Origin: Ulvibacterium marinum | GTDB taxonomy: Bacteria > Bacteroidota > Bacteroidia > Flavobacteriales > Flavobacteriaceae | Assembly (NCBI RefSeq): GCF_003626755.1 | Contig: NZ_RBCJ01000002.1 | Location: 620,001 to 684,000, forward strand | Direction of reading: 5' to 3' | Length of the DNA stretch: 64,000 nucleotides | In this document: positions 45,255-54,052 of the stretch, one piece after another | Numbering within the stretch: position 1 is the first letter of the stretch | How the letters are laid out: the number at the start of each line of letters is the position of its first letter | The notes under the pieces: generated by a model | Told to the model about the DNA's origin: nothing | Seen by the model: only the letters and a program-made list of their open reading frames with translations | Databases searched by the model: none | Position numbers and translations under genes: made by a program

Positions 45255-46517
45255 ATGCCGAATAAAAAAGAATTCTGTACCGTACGCTCCTGTTTCCTCT
45301 TTTTTTTCTTGATTTCCATTTTTAATCTTCAAGGGCAAAAACTTGATATTTTATTAAAGGGAGGACATTTGATCGACTCAAAAAATGCAGTCAACAGCCC
45401 TATGGACATTGGCATTGCCGATGGTATGATCACAGAAGTCAAAACCAACATTTCCGTTAAAAGTGCCAAAAAAGTCATTGACCTTACGGGTTTTTATGTA
45501 ACTCCGGGGCTTATAGATATGCACGTTCATGTTTTTATGGGGAACGAGCCGGGTGCTTACATTGCCGATGGTGCCACAAGTGTAATGCCGGATGGTTTTA
45601 CATTTAGGTCCGGGGTAACCACGGTTGTGGATGCGGGATCTTCCGGATGGCGTAATTTCAAGCTTTTTAAAGAGCAAACGATAGACAAGTCGAAAACCAG
45701 GGTTTTGGCATTATTAAACATTGTGGGAACCGGAATGCGCAGTAGGTTTGAGGAGCAGGATGTATCGGATATGAACCCTGTTATGACCGCGCATTGCATA
45801 TCCAAGCTGTTTCCTGACATTCTTGTCGGTATAAAGGCCGCACACTACTGGGGCGATTTCAAACAAGTAGACCTCGCCGTTGAGGCGGGTACAAGAGCCG
45901 GAGTACCCGTAATGGTGGATTTCGGGGAGCAAGATCCTCCGAACTCCATCGAATCTTTATTTATGGAACACCTGCGGCCCGGGGACATTTTTACACACAG
46001 CTATTCGTATGGTCCCAAACAACGGGAGACCATTGTGGATGAGGAAGGAAAGGTAAAACCCTTTGTCTTCAAAGCACAGAAGCGAGGAATTATCTTTGAT
46101 GTAGGTCATGGAGGTGGTGCTTTTTCCTGGAGACAGGCCGTACCGGCCACAGAACAGGGATTTCTAGCTAATGTTATCAGTAGTGACCTGCATACCCAAA
46201 GCATGAATGCCGGTATGAAAGATTTGACCAATGTACTTTCCAAGTTTATGGCCATGGAAGTACCATTGACCGATGTAATCCATCGAGCTACTTGGGCCCC
46301 GGCCCAAGTCATCAGCAGACCGGACTTGGGTCATCTAAGTGTTGGTACCGAGGCTGATATAGCCGTATTCAAGATGCGGGAAGGGGATTTCGGTTTTTTG
46401 GATGTGAGAGGCAAAAGAATAAAGGGCACCAAAAAACTAGAGGCCGAACTTACGTTACGCGCGGGAAGAATTGTATGGGACTTAAATGGCCTAGGGGCAG
46501 TGGATTTTGAAAAATAG
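45255..46517 (+). CDS. exported amidohydrolase/deacetylase (COG3964-like), copy 1
   Basis: 420 residues with an N-terminal hydrophobic export signal. Amidohydrolase barrel with H-x-H in MHVHVF, the possible carbamylated lysine in VGIKAAH, THSYSYG (beta6 His), DVGHGGGAF and the catalytic Asp in SSDLHTQSMN. At the beta5 ligand position, where I expect His (MVH), it reads VMVDFGE. Known relatives remove acyl groups from N-acetyl-D-amino acids or acetylated hydroxyacids. It lies 27 bp after the SelA-like gene and is a tandem paralog of the next gene, so the pair arose by duplication. Confidence 0.85.
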   Translation: MPNKKEFCTVRSCFLFFFLISIFNLQGQKLDILLKGGHLIDSKNAVNSPMDIGIADGMITEVKTNISVKSAKKVIDLTGFYVTPGLIDMHVHVFMGNEPGAYIADGATSVMPDGFTFRSGVTTVVDAGSSGWRNFKLFKEQTIDKSKTRVLALLNIVGTGMRSRFEEQDVSDMNPVMTAHCISKLFPDILVGIKAAHYWGDFKQVDLAVEAGTRAGVPVMVDFGEQDPPNSIESLFMEHLRPGDIFTHSYSYGPKQRETIVDEEGKVKPFVFKAQKRGIIFDVGHGGGAFSWRQAVPATEQGFLANVISSDLHTQSMNAGMKDLTNVLSKFMAMEVPLTDVIHRATWAPAQVISRPDLGHLSVGTEADIAVFKMREGDFGFLDVRGKRIKGTKKLEAELTLRAGRIVWDLNGLGAVDFEK

Positions 46518-46530
46518 GTATTCTTTTCAT

Positions 46531-47769
46531 ATGTTTTCGGGTAAAGCCGTAAAAAGGGCTTTGGCCCTTTTCTTGTTTTCTGCCTTTGGAGCGCTCCAAG
46601 CGCAGCAAATAGACCTCTTGATCCAAAATGGTCACGTCTTCGATCCAAAAAATAAATTGGATACCATATTGGATGTAGCCATTGCCAACGGCAAAATACA
46701 TCAAGTCGCAAATCATATAGCTGTAAAAAATGCAAAAAAGACAGTCGATGCTACGGGCATGTATGTATGTCCAGGTCTGATCGACATCCATACCCATGTT
46801 TTCGTCGGCAGTACCCCTGGGGTATTTGCGGATGGTATTTATAGCTTATCCCCCGATGATTTTACCTTCCGAGCGGGTATTACTACAGTTGTGGATGCCG
46901 GGACCTCAGGGTGGCGTAATTTCCAAAAGTTCAAAAAACAGGTAATAGACCAATCCAAGACCCGAGTCTTGGCCTTTTTGAATATTGCCGGTTGGGGAAT
47001 GACAGGAGACTCCCTACAACAGGATGTTTCTACCATGGATGTAAGCAAAGCTATTGGGATGGTAGAAAAGCATCCCGATGTTATCGTAGGTATGAAAATA
47101 GGTCACTTTGAAAAAAAGACCTGGGAACCTTTTGAAAGGGCTCTGCAAGTTGTATCCGATACGGATAGACCGCTTTTTGTGGAGTGCCATCTACCCCAAT
47201 ATTCATTAGAGGACCAACTTGACCGCATGCGACCTGGAGATATTATTACCCATTCCTTTGAGAATATCTCCGAGCGCAGACCGGTTGTCGATACAACTGG
47301 AAATGTACTACCCATGGTTTTTGAGGCTCGAAAAAAAGGAATTCTGTTTGATGTGGGCCACGGTGGTGCCGGTTTCTGGTTCAATCAGGCCATACCCGCC
47401 TTGGAACAGGGGTTTTGGCCCAATACCTTTGGTACGGACCTTCATCGCTTTAGTATGAACGCTGGTATGAAGGACATGCTCAACGTTATGTCCAAGTATT
47501 TAAATATGGGCATGCCTTTAAAAGAAGTGCTTCTTCGCGGAAGCTGGAATCCTGCAAAGGCCATCCAAAGGGAAGATTTGGGAAATCTAAGTATTGGAGC
47601 GGACGCGGATATCGTTCTGCTAAGCGTAAAAGAAGGTAAATTCGGTTATGTGGACGCTGCTGGAAATCGAATTAACGGAAATCGAAAATTGGAAGCAGAA
47701 TTGACCCTTCGGGCCGGTAAGGTAGTTTGGGACCTGAACGGACTAACAGCCACTCTTTTCCAACGATAA
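46531..47769 (+). CDS. exported amidohydrolase/deacetylase (COG3964-like), copy 2
   Basis: 412 residues from the ATG at 46531, giving a signal peptide ending at ALQAQ; a TTG 24 bp upstream would overlap copy 1 and put basic residues before the signal. Motifs match copy 1 (HTHVFVG, VGMKIGH, THSFENI, DVGHGGAGF, GTDLHRFSMN), but the beta5 position reads LFVECHLPQ, with Glu in place of the expected His. The two copies are similar along their whole length (for instance FRAGITTVVDAGTSGW against FRSGVTTVVDAGSSGW) yet diverged in active-site detail, which suggests different acyl substrates. Confidence 0.85.
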   Translation: MFSGKAVKRALALFLFSAFGALQAQQIDLLIQNGHVFDPKNKLDTILDVAIANGKIHQVANHIAVKNAKKTVDATGMYVCPGLIDIHTHVFVGSTPGVFADGIYSLSPDDFTFRAGITTVVDAGTSGWRNFQKFKKQVIDQSKTRVLAFLNIAGWGMTGDSLQQDVSTMDVSKAIGMVEKHPDVIVGMKIGHFEKKTWEPFERALQVVSDTDRPLFVECHLPQYSLEDQLDRMRPGDIITHSFENISERRPVVDTTGNVLPMVFEARKKGILFDVGHGGAGFWFNQAIPALEQGFWPNTFGTDLHRFSMNAGMKDMLNVMSKYLNMGMPLKEVLLRGSWNPAKAIQREDLGNLSIGADADIVLLSVKEGKFGYVDAAGNRINGNRKLEAELTLRAGKVVWDLNGLTATLFQR

Positions 47770-47818
47770 TGTTAGGGGATTAATCGTGATAAGTCAAAAT
47801 AACAAGGCGAATGCACCT

Positions 47819-49597
47819 ATGAAAAGTGATTATAGCTATTTACTCAGACTTCCTTCTATTTTGAGAATAATACCCATGGTTGTACTTTTCCTGTTCCTTT
47901 ACCAATGTGATTCTCAAATCGATTTACCATTAAGTGACCCGGACAACGGCGGCCTATATTTTCCCGACGGGTTCGAGGCCCTGGTCGTGGCCGATAGTAT
48001 AGGCCGAGCCCGACATCTTGCCGTGAACTCAAATGGGGACATTTATGTAAAGTTGAGTTCCTCGGACAGTATTTATGGTGGTAATGTGGCCCTACGAGAC
48101 ACCGATGGCGACGGTAAGGCCGATATCATACAAAAATTCGGAGGGGTAGATTCAAAGCGTAGCCTTTATGGAACAAGTATGGCGCTCCACAAGGACTACA
48201 TCTATTTTAGTACGGCCCTGGAATTGTATCGCTACAAATTGACTCCTGGAAAATTGATTCCCGATGGCGAACCAGAAGTAGTCCTTACCGATGATCATCC
48301 CCATGGGGTACATTGGCACATTACCAAACCGGTTTCTTTTGATAATCAAGGATTTATGTACGTCCCCTTTGGCACACCTTCAAATGCCTGTCAGGATCTT
48401 GACGGGACTCCGAATGGTTCCCCTGGGGGAACAGGTCTGGATCCATGTCCGGAATTGGAATTGCATGGTGGTGTATGGCGATTTGATGCCAATAAAACGG
48501 GATTGACCCAAAAAGATGGCCAGCGAATCGCTACAGGTATCCGCAGCGTAGTGGCCATGGATTGGAATACCGTTGACAACCACTTATATATTGTGATGCA
48601 TGGCAGGGATAACCTACATAGCCTGTTTCCAGATCGTTTCACACCATGGGAAAGCGCGGTGCTTCCATCGGAAGAGTTTCTACGTATTGAGGAAGGTGCG
48701 GACTACGGATGGCCATACTGCTATTACGATCAGATGCAGGAACAAAAAGTGTTGGCCCCGGAATATGGAGGTGATGGTCAGATTGTAGGTCGTTGCGGGG
48801 AAATGGATTTGCCCGTAATGGGTTTTCCTGGGCATTGGGCTCCCAACGATTTGCTATTCTACGAAGGAGATCAGTTTCCCGAACGCTATAAAAATGGGGC
48901 CTTCATTGCTTTCCATGGCTCTACGAACAGAGCCCCTTACCCCCAATCCGGTTATTTTGTGTGTTTCGTGCCCTTTAAAAATGGATTACCTACAGGGGAA
49001 TGGGAAGTGTTTGCCGATGGTTTTCCTGTAGTAGACCCCATCGTAAATACTAGGGATGCCCATTATCGTCCGGTAGGACTGGCCGAGGGACCGGATGGGT
49101 CCCTGTACATTACAGAATCAAAAAAAGGGAAAATTTGGCGGGTGATGTTCAAGGGTGATAAAAGGCGTTTCGATCCTGACCAACTGGATTCCATGGAAAA
49201 AAGAAAGTCCGTGTCCCATATTCGAACCCCGGACAAAGTGGAAGATGACCTTCAAAGAGGTTTGGATAGTGGTCAAAAGGCGTATAACACCTTTTGCGGC
49301 AATTGTCATCAACAAGATGGCATGGGTGCCGTTGGCCGATTTCCGACTTTGGCACAAACGGATTGGGTCACCGGTGATAAAAAAAGGTTGATAAATGTGA
49401 TCCTTAACGGACTTCAGGGCGAAATTGAAGTGAATGGGGAAATCTACAATGGCGTAATGCCGGCACATAAATTTTTAGGGGATGCAGAAATTGCCGGAAT
49501 ACTTACTTATATTCGGCAGAGTTTTGGCAACAAGGCGGATTCCATAAGCACACGAGAAGTGGAAATGGTTAGGAATACTTCAGAAATGTCTAATTAG
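47819..49597 (+). CDS. sorbosone-dehydrogenase-like beta-propeller lipoprotein fused to cytochrome c
   Basis: 592 residues from the ATG at 47819 (a GTG at 47786 is less likely). Lipoprotein-type signal with LYQC. Residues about 50-440 are a PQQ-type sugar dehydrogenase / sorbosone dehydrogenase propeller (PHGVHWH, EEFLRIEEGADYGWPYCYYD, RPVGLAEGPDGSLYITE). A C-terminal class I cytochrome c carries the heme site FCGNCHQ, with a possible axial Met in GVMPAH. It should oxidise an alcohol or aldehyde group of a substrate in the periplasm and pass electrons to the respiratory chain. It follows the deacetylases by 50 bp in the same direction. Confidence 0.85.
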   Translation: MKSDYSYLLRLPSILRIIPMVVLFLFLYQCDSQIDLPLSDPDNGGLYFPDGFEALVVADSIGRARHLAVNSNGDIYVKLSSSDSIYGGNVALRDTDGDGKADIIQKFGGVDSKRSLYGTSMALHKDYIYFSTALELYRYKLTPGKLIPDGEPEVVLTDDHPHGVHWHITKPVSFDNQGFMYVPFGTPSNACQDLDGTPNGSPGGTGLDPCPELELHGGVWRFDANKTGLTQKDGQRIATGIRSVVAMDWNTVDNHLYIVMHGRDNLHSLFPDRFTPWESAVLPSEEFLRIEEGADYGWPYCYYDQMQEQKVLAPEYGGDGQIVGRCGEMDLPVMGFPGHWAPNDLLFYEGDQFPERYKNGAFIAFHGSTNRAPYPQSGYFVCFVPFKNGLPTGEWEVFADGFPVVDPIVNTRDAHYRPVGLAEGPDGSLYITESKKGKIWRVMFKGDKRRFDPDQLDSMEKRKSVSHIRTPDKVEDDLQRGLDSGQKAYNTFCGNCHQQDGMGAVGRFPTLAQTDWVTGDKKRLINVILNGLQGEIEVNGEIYNGVMPAHKFLGDAEIAGILTYIRQSFGNKADSISTREVEMVRNTSEMSN

Positions 49598-49707
49598 ATA
49601 GAAACTAAAAGTCATTGTTGATCAAGTATATATTTTATATTTCTTAAACTATTACTTCAATAGAATAAAATTGATGCATAACCCCTATTTAGAAAACTAA
49701 AATTTCA

Positions 49708-50979
49708 ATGAAAATAGCCAGTCTTATAGCATTTTGTTTGGGTATGGCCACAATGGTCCATGCTCAAGAGCTGGAAAAGGAATACGAAGCGGTAGCTGAT
49801 AAAGTTATTGAATGGCGAAGGGATATTCATCAAAACCCGGAACTTTCCAATAGGGAATTTAAAACTGCGGAGAAAATCGCCAATCATTTAAAATCCTTGG
49901 GGATAACCGTACAAACCAACGTGGCCCATACAGGAGTAGTTGGTATCTTAAAGGGCAAAAAAAAAGGTAAGGTGGTGGCGCTTCGGGCGGATATCGATGC
50001 GCTTCCTGTAACGGAAAGAAATGATTTGCCTTTTAAGTCTACGGTTACCGCAGAATTTCTTGGGGAAAAAGTTGGAGTAATGCACGCCTGTGGTCACGAC
50101 GCCCATACCGCAATTTTAATGGGAGTGGCAGAGGTACTTTCTCAAAAAAGGGACGAACTAAGAGGAACGGTAAAATTTATTTTTCAACCCGCAGAGGAAG
50201 GGCCACCACCCGGAGAAGAAGGAGGTGCCGCCTTAATGATCAAGGAAGGAGTTCTCGAAAACCCTAAAGTTGATGTCATTTTTGGGCTTCACATAAGATC
50301 TCAGATACCAGCTGGAGTGATTCGATACAAATCCGGTGGTGCAATGGCCGCGGCGCAGAGCTTTACCATTAAAGTAAAAGGAAAACAAACCCATGGTTCA
50401 CAACCTTGGTCCGGTGTTGACCCCATTCTGATAAGTGCAAAGATTATTGATGGGCTCCAGACAATTATCAGCCGAGAAGTAGAGCTTACTAAAGAGGCTG
50501 CCATAATTACTGTTGGCAAGATTAAAAGTGGTATCCGGTTTAATATAATTCCAGAAAGTGCGGAAATGATAGGCACCATCAGAACCTTGGACTATGCCAT
50601 GAAGGAAAAGGTAAATAAGCGGATGCAGGAAATGGTGCCCAATATTGCAAAAGCTTATGGTGGGGAAGCTATCATAGAAATCAAGGATGCCACCGACATA
50701 ACCTACAACGACCCGGATTTAGTTAGGCAAATGTTACCTACGCTTGAAAGGGTTGCAGGAGATGAAAATGTTCAGTCCCAAAAAGCCGTTACCATCGCGG
50801 AGGACTTCTCATATTTCCAAAGGGAAGTTCCGGGGTTTTTCTTTTTCTTAGGAGGAATGACCCCTGGGAATGTTGGTTCATTCCCACATCACACTCCGGA
50901 TTTCTTAATTGATGAAAGCGGCTTGTTATTGGGTGTAAAAGCCTTGGCCGAAATGAGCATTGATTATTTGAATCAATGA
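49708..50979 (+). CDS. exported M20-family amidohydrolase (N-acyl-amino-acid hydrolase type)
   Basis: 423 residues with a signal peptide ending at VHAQ. M20 features: WRRDIHQNPELS, the metal-binding MHACGHDAHTA (Cys, His, His), QPAEEGP and the C-terminal ligand His in PHHTPDF. Such enzymes cleave N-acetyl, hippuryl or indole-acetyl amides of amino acids. It lies 110 bp after the cytochrome-fused dehydrogenase and is co-directional with the cluster, adding a third amide hydrolase to it. Confidence 0.9.
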   Translation: MKIASLIAFCLGMATMVHAQELEKEYEAVADKVIEWRRDIHQNPELSNREFKTAEKIANHLKSLGITVQTNVAHTGVVGILKGKKKGKVVALRADIDALPVTERNDLPFKSTVTAEFLGEKVGVMHACGHDAHTAILMGVAEVLSQKRDELRGTVKFIFQPAEEGPPPGEEGGAALMIKEGVLENPKVDVIFGLHIRSQIPAGVIRYKSGGAMAAAQSFTIKVKGKQTHGSQPWSGVDPILISAKIIDGLQTIISREVELTKEAAIITVGKIKSGIRFNIIPESAEMIGTIRTLDYAMKEKVNKRMQEMVPNIAKAYGGEAIIEIKDATDITYNDPDLVRQMLPTLERVAGDENVQSQKAVTIAEDFSYFQREVPGFFFFLGGMTPGNVGSFPHHTPDFLIDESGLLLGVKALAEMSIDYLNQ

Positions 50980-51005
50980 ATCTCAAATCGTTAAATACTA
51001 TATGA

Positions 51006-52577
51006 ATGGATTCCTTTCTTGATTTCGTTAACACCATCCCATGGTGGGCATGGGTTATATTTGTATTAGGACTCGTCGCAATTCGCGATATATTTTTGCA
51101 ACGTACGCATACCATCACACATAACTATCCCATTGTCGGCCATTTGCGTTATTGGCTGGAAAGTATCGGTCCGGAGATGCGGCAGTATTTTGTGGCCAAT
51201 AACCGCGAGGAGCTGCCTTTTAACCGCATTGAACGAAGCTGGATCTATGCATCCGCCAAACAAGAGAACAACTATGAAGGGTTTGGAACGGACCGTGATA
51301 TTTATGCCCATCAACACATTTTCATCAAAAATCGGCTTTTAGCTTTTAAAGTCCCCGAAAATCATCCAAATACTAAGGATAAGACCTTTCTGCCCTGCGC
51401 CAAAGTAATAGGTGCATTCAACAAACGAAAGAAACCCTACCGGCCAGCATCGGTCATCAATGTGTCAGCCATGAGTTTCGGATCGCTTTCGGCCGCTGCC
51501 GTGGAGGCAATGAACAAAGGCGTTGCCAAAAGTGGAGCTTATCATAATACTGGGGAAGGAGGCCTTTCCCCCTACCATAAACAAGGTGGGGATGTTGTTT
51601 TCCATTTTGGCACCGGATATTTTGGGGTACGCAATACGGAAGGTGGTTTTTCTTTGGACAAATTGATTTCGTTAACTACCGAAAATCCGTGTATCAAGGC
51701 CGTTGAAATAAAACTCTCGCAAGGTGCTAAACCGGGTAAAGGTGGGGTTCTACCAGCAGCCAAAATCAGTAGGGAAATTGCCCAGATACGTGGTGTGGAA
51801 ATTGGGAAGGATGTATTATCGCCAGCAACACATTCTGCCTTTTCATCGGTGCCAGAATTAATCGAATTGATAGAAGAAATTGCCGAAGGAACCGGACTTC
51901 CTGTAGGTATAAAGGGAGCTATTGGAAAATTAGATCAGTGGGAGGAATTGGCCGACCTTATGAAGAAAAACGGAAAAGGGCCCGATTTCATTACAGTTGA
52001 CGGTGGCGAGGGAGGTACCGGAGCGGCGCCCCCCAGTTTTGCGGACCATGTTTCATTACCATGGGTATATGGTTTCTCTAGTTTATACAAGGTCTTTCAA
52101 GAACGAGGCCTAACAAGTCGCCTAGTTTTTATAGGAAGTGGAAAACTGGGTTTTCCTGCGAAGGCAGCCATGGCTTTTGCTATGGGTATAGATTGCATTA
52201 ATGTGGCCCGGGAAGCTATGATGAGTATTGGCTGCATTCAGGCCCAGGTCTGCCATACCAACCGATGCCCAACAGGAATAGCTACGCAAAACAAGTGGTT
52301 GCAACGCGGAATTAGTGTTCCCCTTAAAGCTGATCGATTGGCCCAATACTTTAAGACTTTTCGGAAAGAATTTTTGGAAATCACGCATGCGGCAGGGTAT
52401 GAACATCCCTGTGAATTTACCATGGAAGATATTCATGTGAACGTGGACGACGATTATTTGCATAGCGATTTGAAATTGACCTATGGCTATGAAAAGACCC
52501 AAGTACCCTTTAGAGGCATGCAAGAACTTGTGGATTGCAACTATTTAGGTGGAAAGGTATTTTCAGGAAATCAATGA
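51006..52577 (+). CDS. FMN-binding glutamate-synthase-domain protein (GltB-like, membrane anchored)
   Basis: 523 residues. An N-terminal membrane segment (about 12-30) is followed by a long stand-alone GltS FMN barrel: NVSAMSFGSLS, HNTGEGGLSPYHK, VDGGEGGTGAAPP and the Fe-S type C-x5-C-x4-C stretch (GCIQAQVCHTNRCPTG). It resembles the archaeal-type glutamate synthase alpha domain without an amidotransferase, so ammonia-dependent or another electron-transfer role is possible. It starts 26 bp after the M20 gene and may end the same transcript. Confidence 0.85.
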   Translation: MDSFLDFVNTIPWWAWVIFVLGLVAIRDIFLQRTHTITHNYPIVGHLRYWLESIGPEMRQYFVANNREELPFNRIERSWIYASAKQENNYEGFGTDRDIYAHQHIFIKNRLLAFKVPENHPNTKDKTFLPCAKVIGAFNKRKKPYRPASVINVSAMSFGSLSAAAVEAMNKGVAKSGAYHNTGEGGLSPYHKQGGDVVFHFGTGYFGVRNTEGGFSLDKLISLTTENPCIKAVEIKLSQGAKPGKGGVLPAAKISREIAQIRGVEIGKDVLSPATHSAFSSVPELIELIEEIAEGTGLPVGIKGAIGKLDQWEELADLMKKNGKGPDFITVDGGEGGTGAAPPSFADHVSLPWVYGFSSLYKVFQERGLTSRLVFIGSGKLGFPAKAAMAFAMGIDCINVAREAMMSIGCIQAQVCHTNRCPTGIATQNKWLQRGISVPLKADRLAQYFKTFRKEFLEITHAAGYEHPCEFTMEDIHVNVDDDYLHSDLKLTYGYEKTQVPFRGMQELVDCNYLGGKVFSGNQ

Positions 52578-52583
52578 ATACCC

Positions 52584-52591
52584 TACTTTTG
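52584..52591 (+). promoter_or_regulatory. Candidate -7 element (TACTTTTG) for the OmpA-like paralog
   Basis: Exact TAnnTTTG match 7 bp after the preceding stop codon and 27 bp before the ATG at 52619. The -33 TTG is missing. Confidence 0.4.
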
Positions 52592-52618
52592 CGGTTATAA
52601 GCTAAATCCAAATAATCT

Positions 52619-53395
52619 ATGATGCGATTATTACTCACCCTCTTATTTATTTTTAGTACGGTTTCCATAGTCACTGCACAACGTAAAAGCGAATTGATTG
52701 CCGAAATCGACAATTTGAAATCGGAACTGGATTCCGTAAAAACTGAACTTTTTACAGCGAAAAAAATTGAAAAGGCCAGCGTTGTAAAAGCCGAAGCACT
52801 GGAAACTCAGGTTAATGAACTACAAGATGCAAATGCCACCTTGCTTACAAACCTGAATAATTTTGCGAAAGTTTCCAATAAGAATTCGGACATAGCCAAT
52901 AGCGCTATGGCGAGCCTTCAAGCAAAGGAAGGCCAGCTTAAGGCCATGAAGGACGCCATTGCAAAAAATGACTCCACGGCCATTGTAGTACTAACCAATG
53001 CCAAACAAACTTTGGGAGAAAATGCAAAAATTGCGGTTTCCAATGGAACTGTAATCATATCCTCGGGCCTTTCCTCTTTGTTTGGTTCAGATACGGAAAG
53101 CACCTTAACCGACGAAGGAAAAGCTTGGATAGAAAAAATTGCGGCTATTCTAAATGTTAACCCTGATATAAACCTGACCATTGAGGGACTCAGCATGACA
53201 GGTGATTTGGACTTGCCCGGAAAACAGGCATCAACAATAGCCTCTCTTCTGCAAAAGGATTTTGCCATTGCTCCGGAACGCCTTACATCTTTGGGTCGGG
53301 ATGGGAATCTCAAAGAAGGTATTAGCTTTAAGTTGCATCCAAGTTACCATGCGTTCTATCTCATGGTAAAGGAGAAAATGAAGAATTCGAAATAG
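52619..53395 (+). CDS. degenerate OmpA-like coiled-coil protein, paralog of the gene at 36681
   Basis: 258 residues with a signal peptide ending at VTAQ, not a lipoprotein. The layout equals the OmpA lipoprotein at 36681: coiled coil (about 22-120), a shared KDAIAKNDS / QDAITRRDS segment, an OmpA-like C-terminal domain, and the same ending style (FYLMVKEKMK against FYSMIEEGMK). The peptidoglycan-binding residues are lost: HTD is replaced by LSM (191-193) and the Arg of KRA is Gln203. It may have a new partner or act as a spacer protein. Confidence 0.75.
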   Translation: MMRLLLTLLFIFSTVSIVTAQRKSELIAEIDNLKSELDSVKTELFTAKKIEKASVVKAEALETQVNELQDANATLLTNLNNFAKVSNKNSDIANSAMASLQAKEGQLKAMKDAIAKNDSTAIVVLTNAKQTLGENAKIAVSNGTVIISSGLSSLFGSDTESTLTDEGKAWIEKIAAILNVNPDINLTIEGLSMTGDLDLPGKQASTIASLLQKDFAIAPERLTSLGRDGNLKEGISFKLHPSYHAFYLMVKEKMKNSK

Positions 53396-53478
53396 GAGGT
53401 AAGATCCCAGTTTTAAAAATGGTATACTTTTTATAGAATTGATTCGTTCTACAAGCAATAAACTGACAAACCACACCT

Positions 53479-53997
53479 ATGACCGGAGACGGAATTTTTC
53501 AATTGTTCGCTTATTTATTGCCCGCTGTTGTAACTGGTGCAGTTGCTTTTTACTTTTTCCGATTGCACACCAACAATGAAGAAGGTAGAAGAAGATTTCT
53601 ACTGCACAAGGATTCCCAAAAAAACACCTTGCCTATACGGCTTCAGGCCTATGAACGTATGGCCCTATTTTTAGAACGTATTGCAATTCCAAGTTTAGTG
53701 GTACGGATTTCGCCAAAATCCGCAGATAAAAACGAATACGAAGCTTTGTTGATCAAGAACATTGAAAATGAATTTGACCACAATCTTTCCCAACAAATCT
53801 ATATGACGGATGAATGTTGGAATATTATCAAAGCGGCCAAAAGTGCAACTATCCAAATGATCCGAAAGGCGGCACTGAGCGATACGGATTCTTCGGATAA
53901 ACTTCGTGAGGATATCTTAAATCAGACCATGGACAAACAATCCCCTTCGGCTACAGCTCTTTCTTTTGTAAAAAAGGAAATTGGAGAACTTTGGTAA
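53479..53997 (+). CDS. conserved hypothetical protein with one N-terminal membrane helix
   Basis: 172 residues. One membrane helix (about 8-28) is followed by a charged cytoplasmic part with RLQAYERMALFLERI and a C-terminal helical region. I do not recognise a characterised domain; similar proteins exist in flavobacteria as far as I recall, without a function. It stands 83 bp after the OmpA-like paralog and is convergent with the patatin gene. Confidence 0.75.
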   Translation: MTGDGIFQLFAYLLPAVVTGAVAFYFFRLHTNNEEGRRRFLLHKDSQKNTLPIRLQAYERMALFLERIAIPSLVVRISPKSADKNEYEALLIKNIENEFDHNLSQQIYMTDECWNIIKAAKSATIQMIRKAALSDTDSSDKLREDILNQTMDKQSPSATALSFVKKEIGELW

Positions 53998-54052
53998 TAA
54001 GTTTTGTATGAGCTGTGCCAAATGCAATGCCATTGAAATAAGCCGATAGTTT

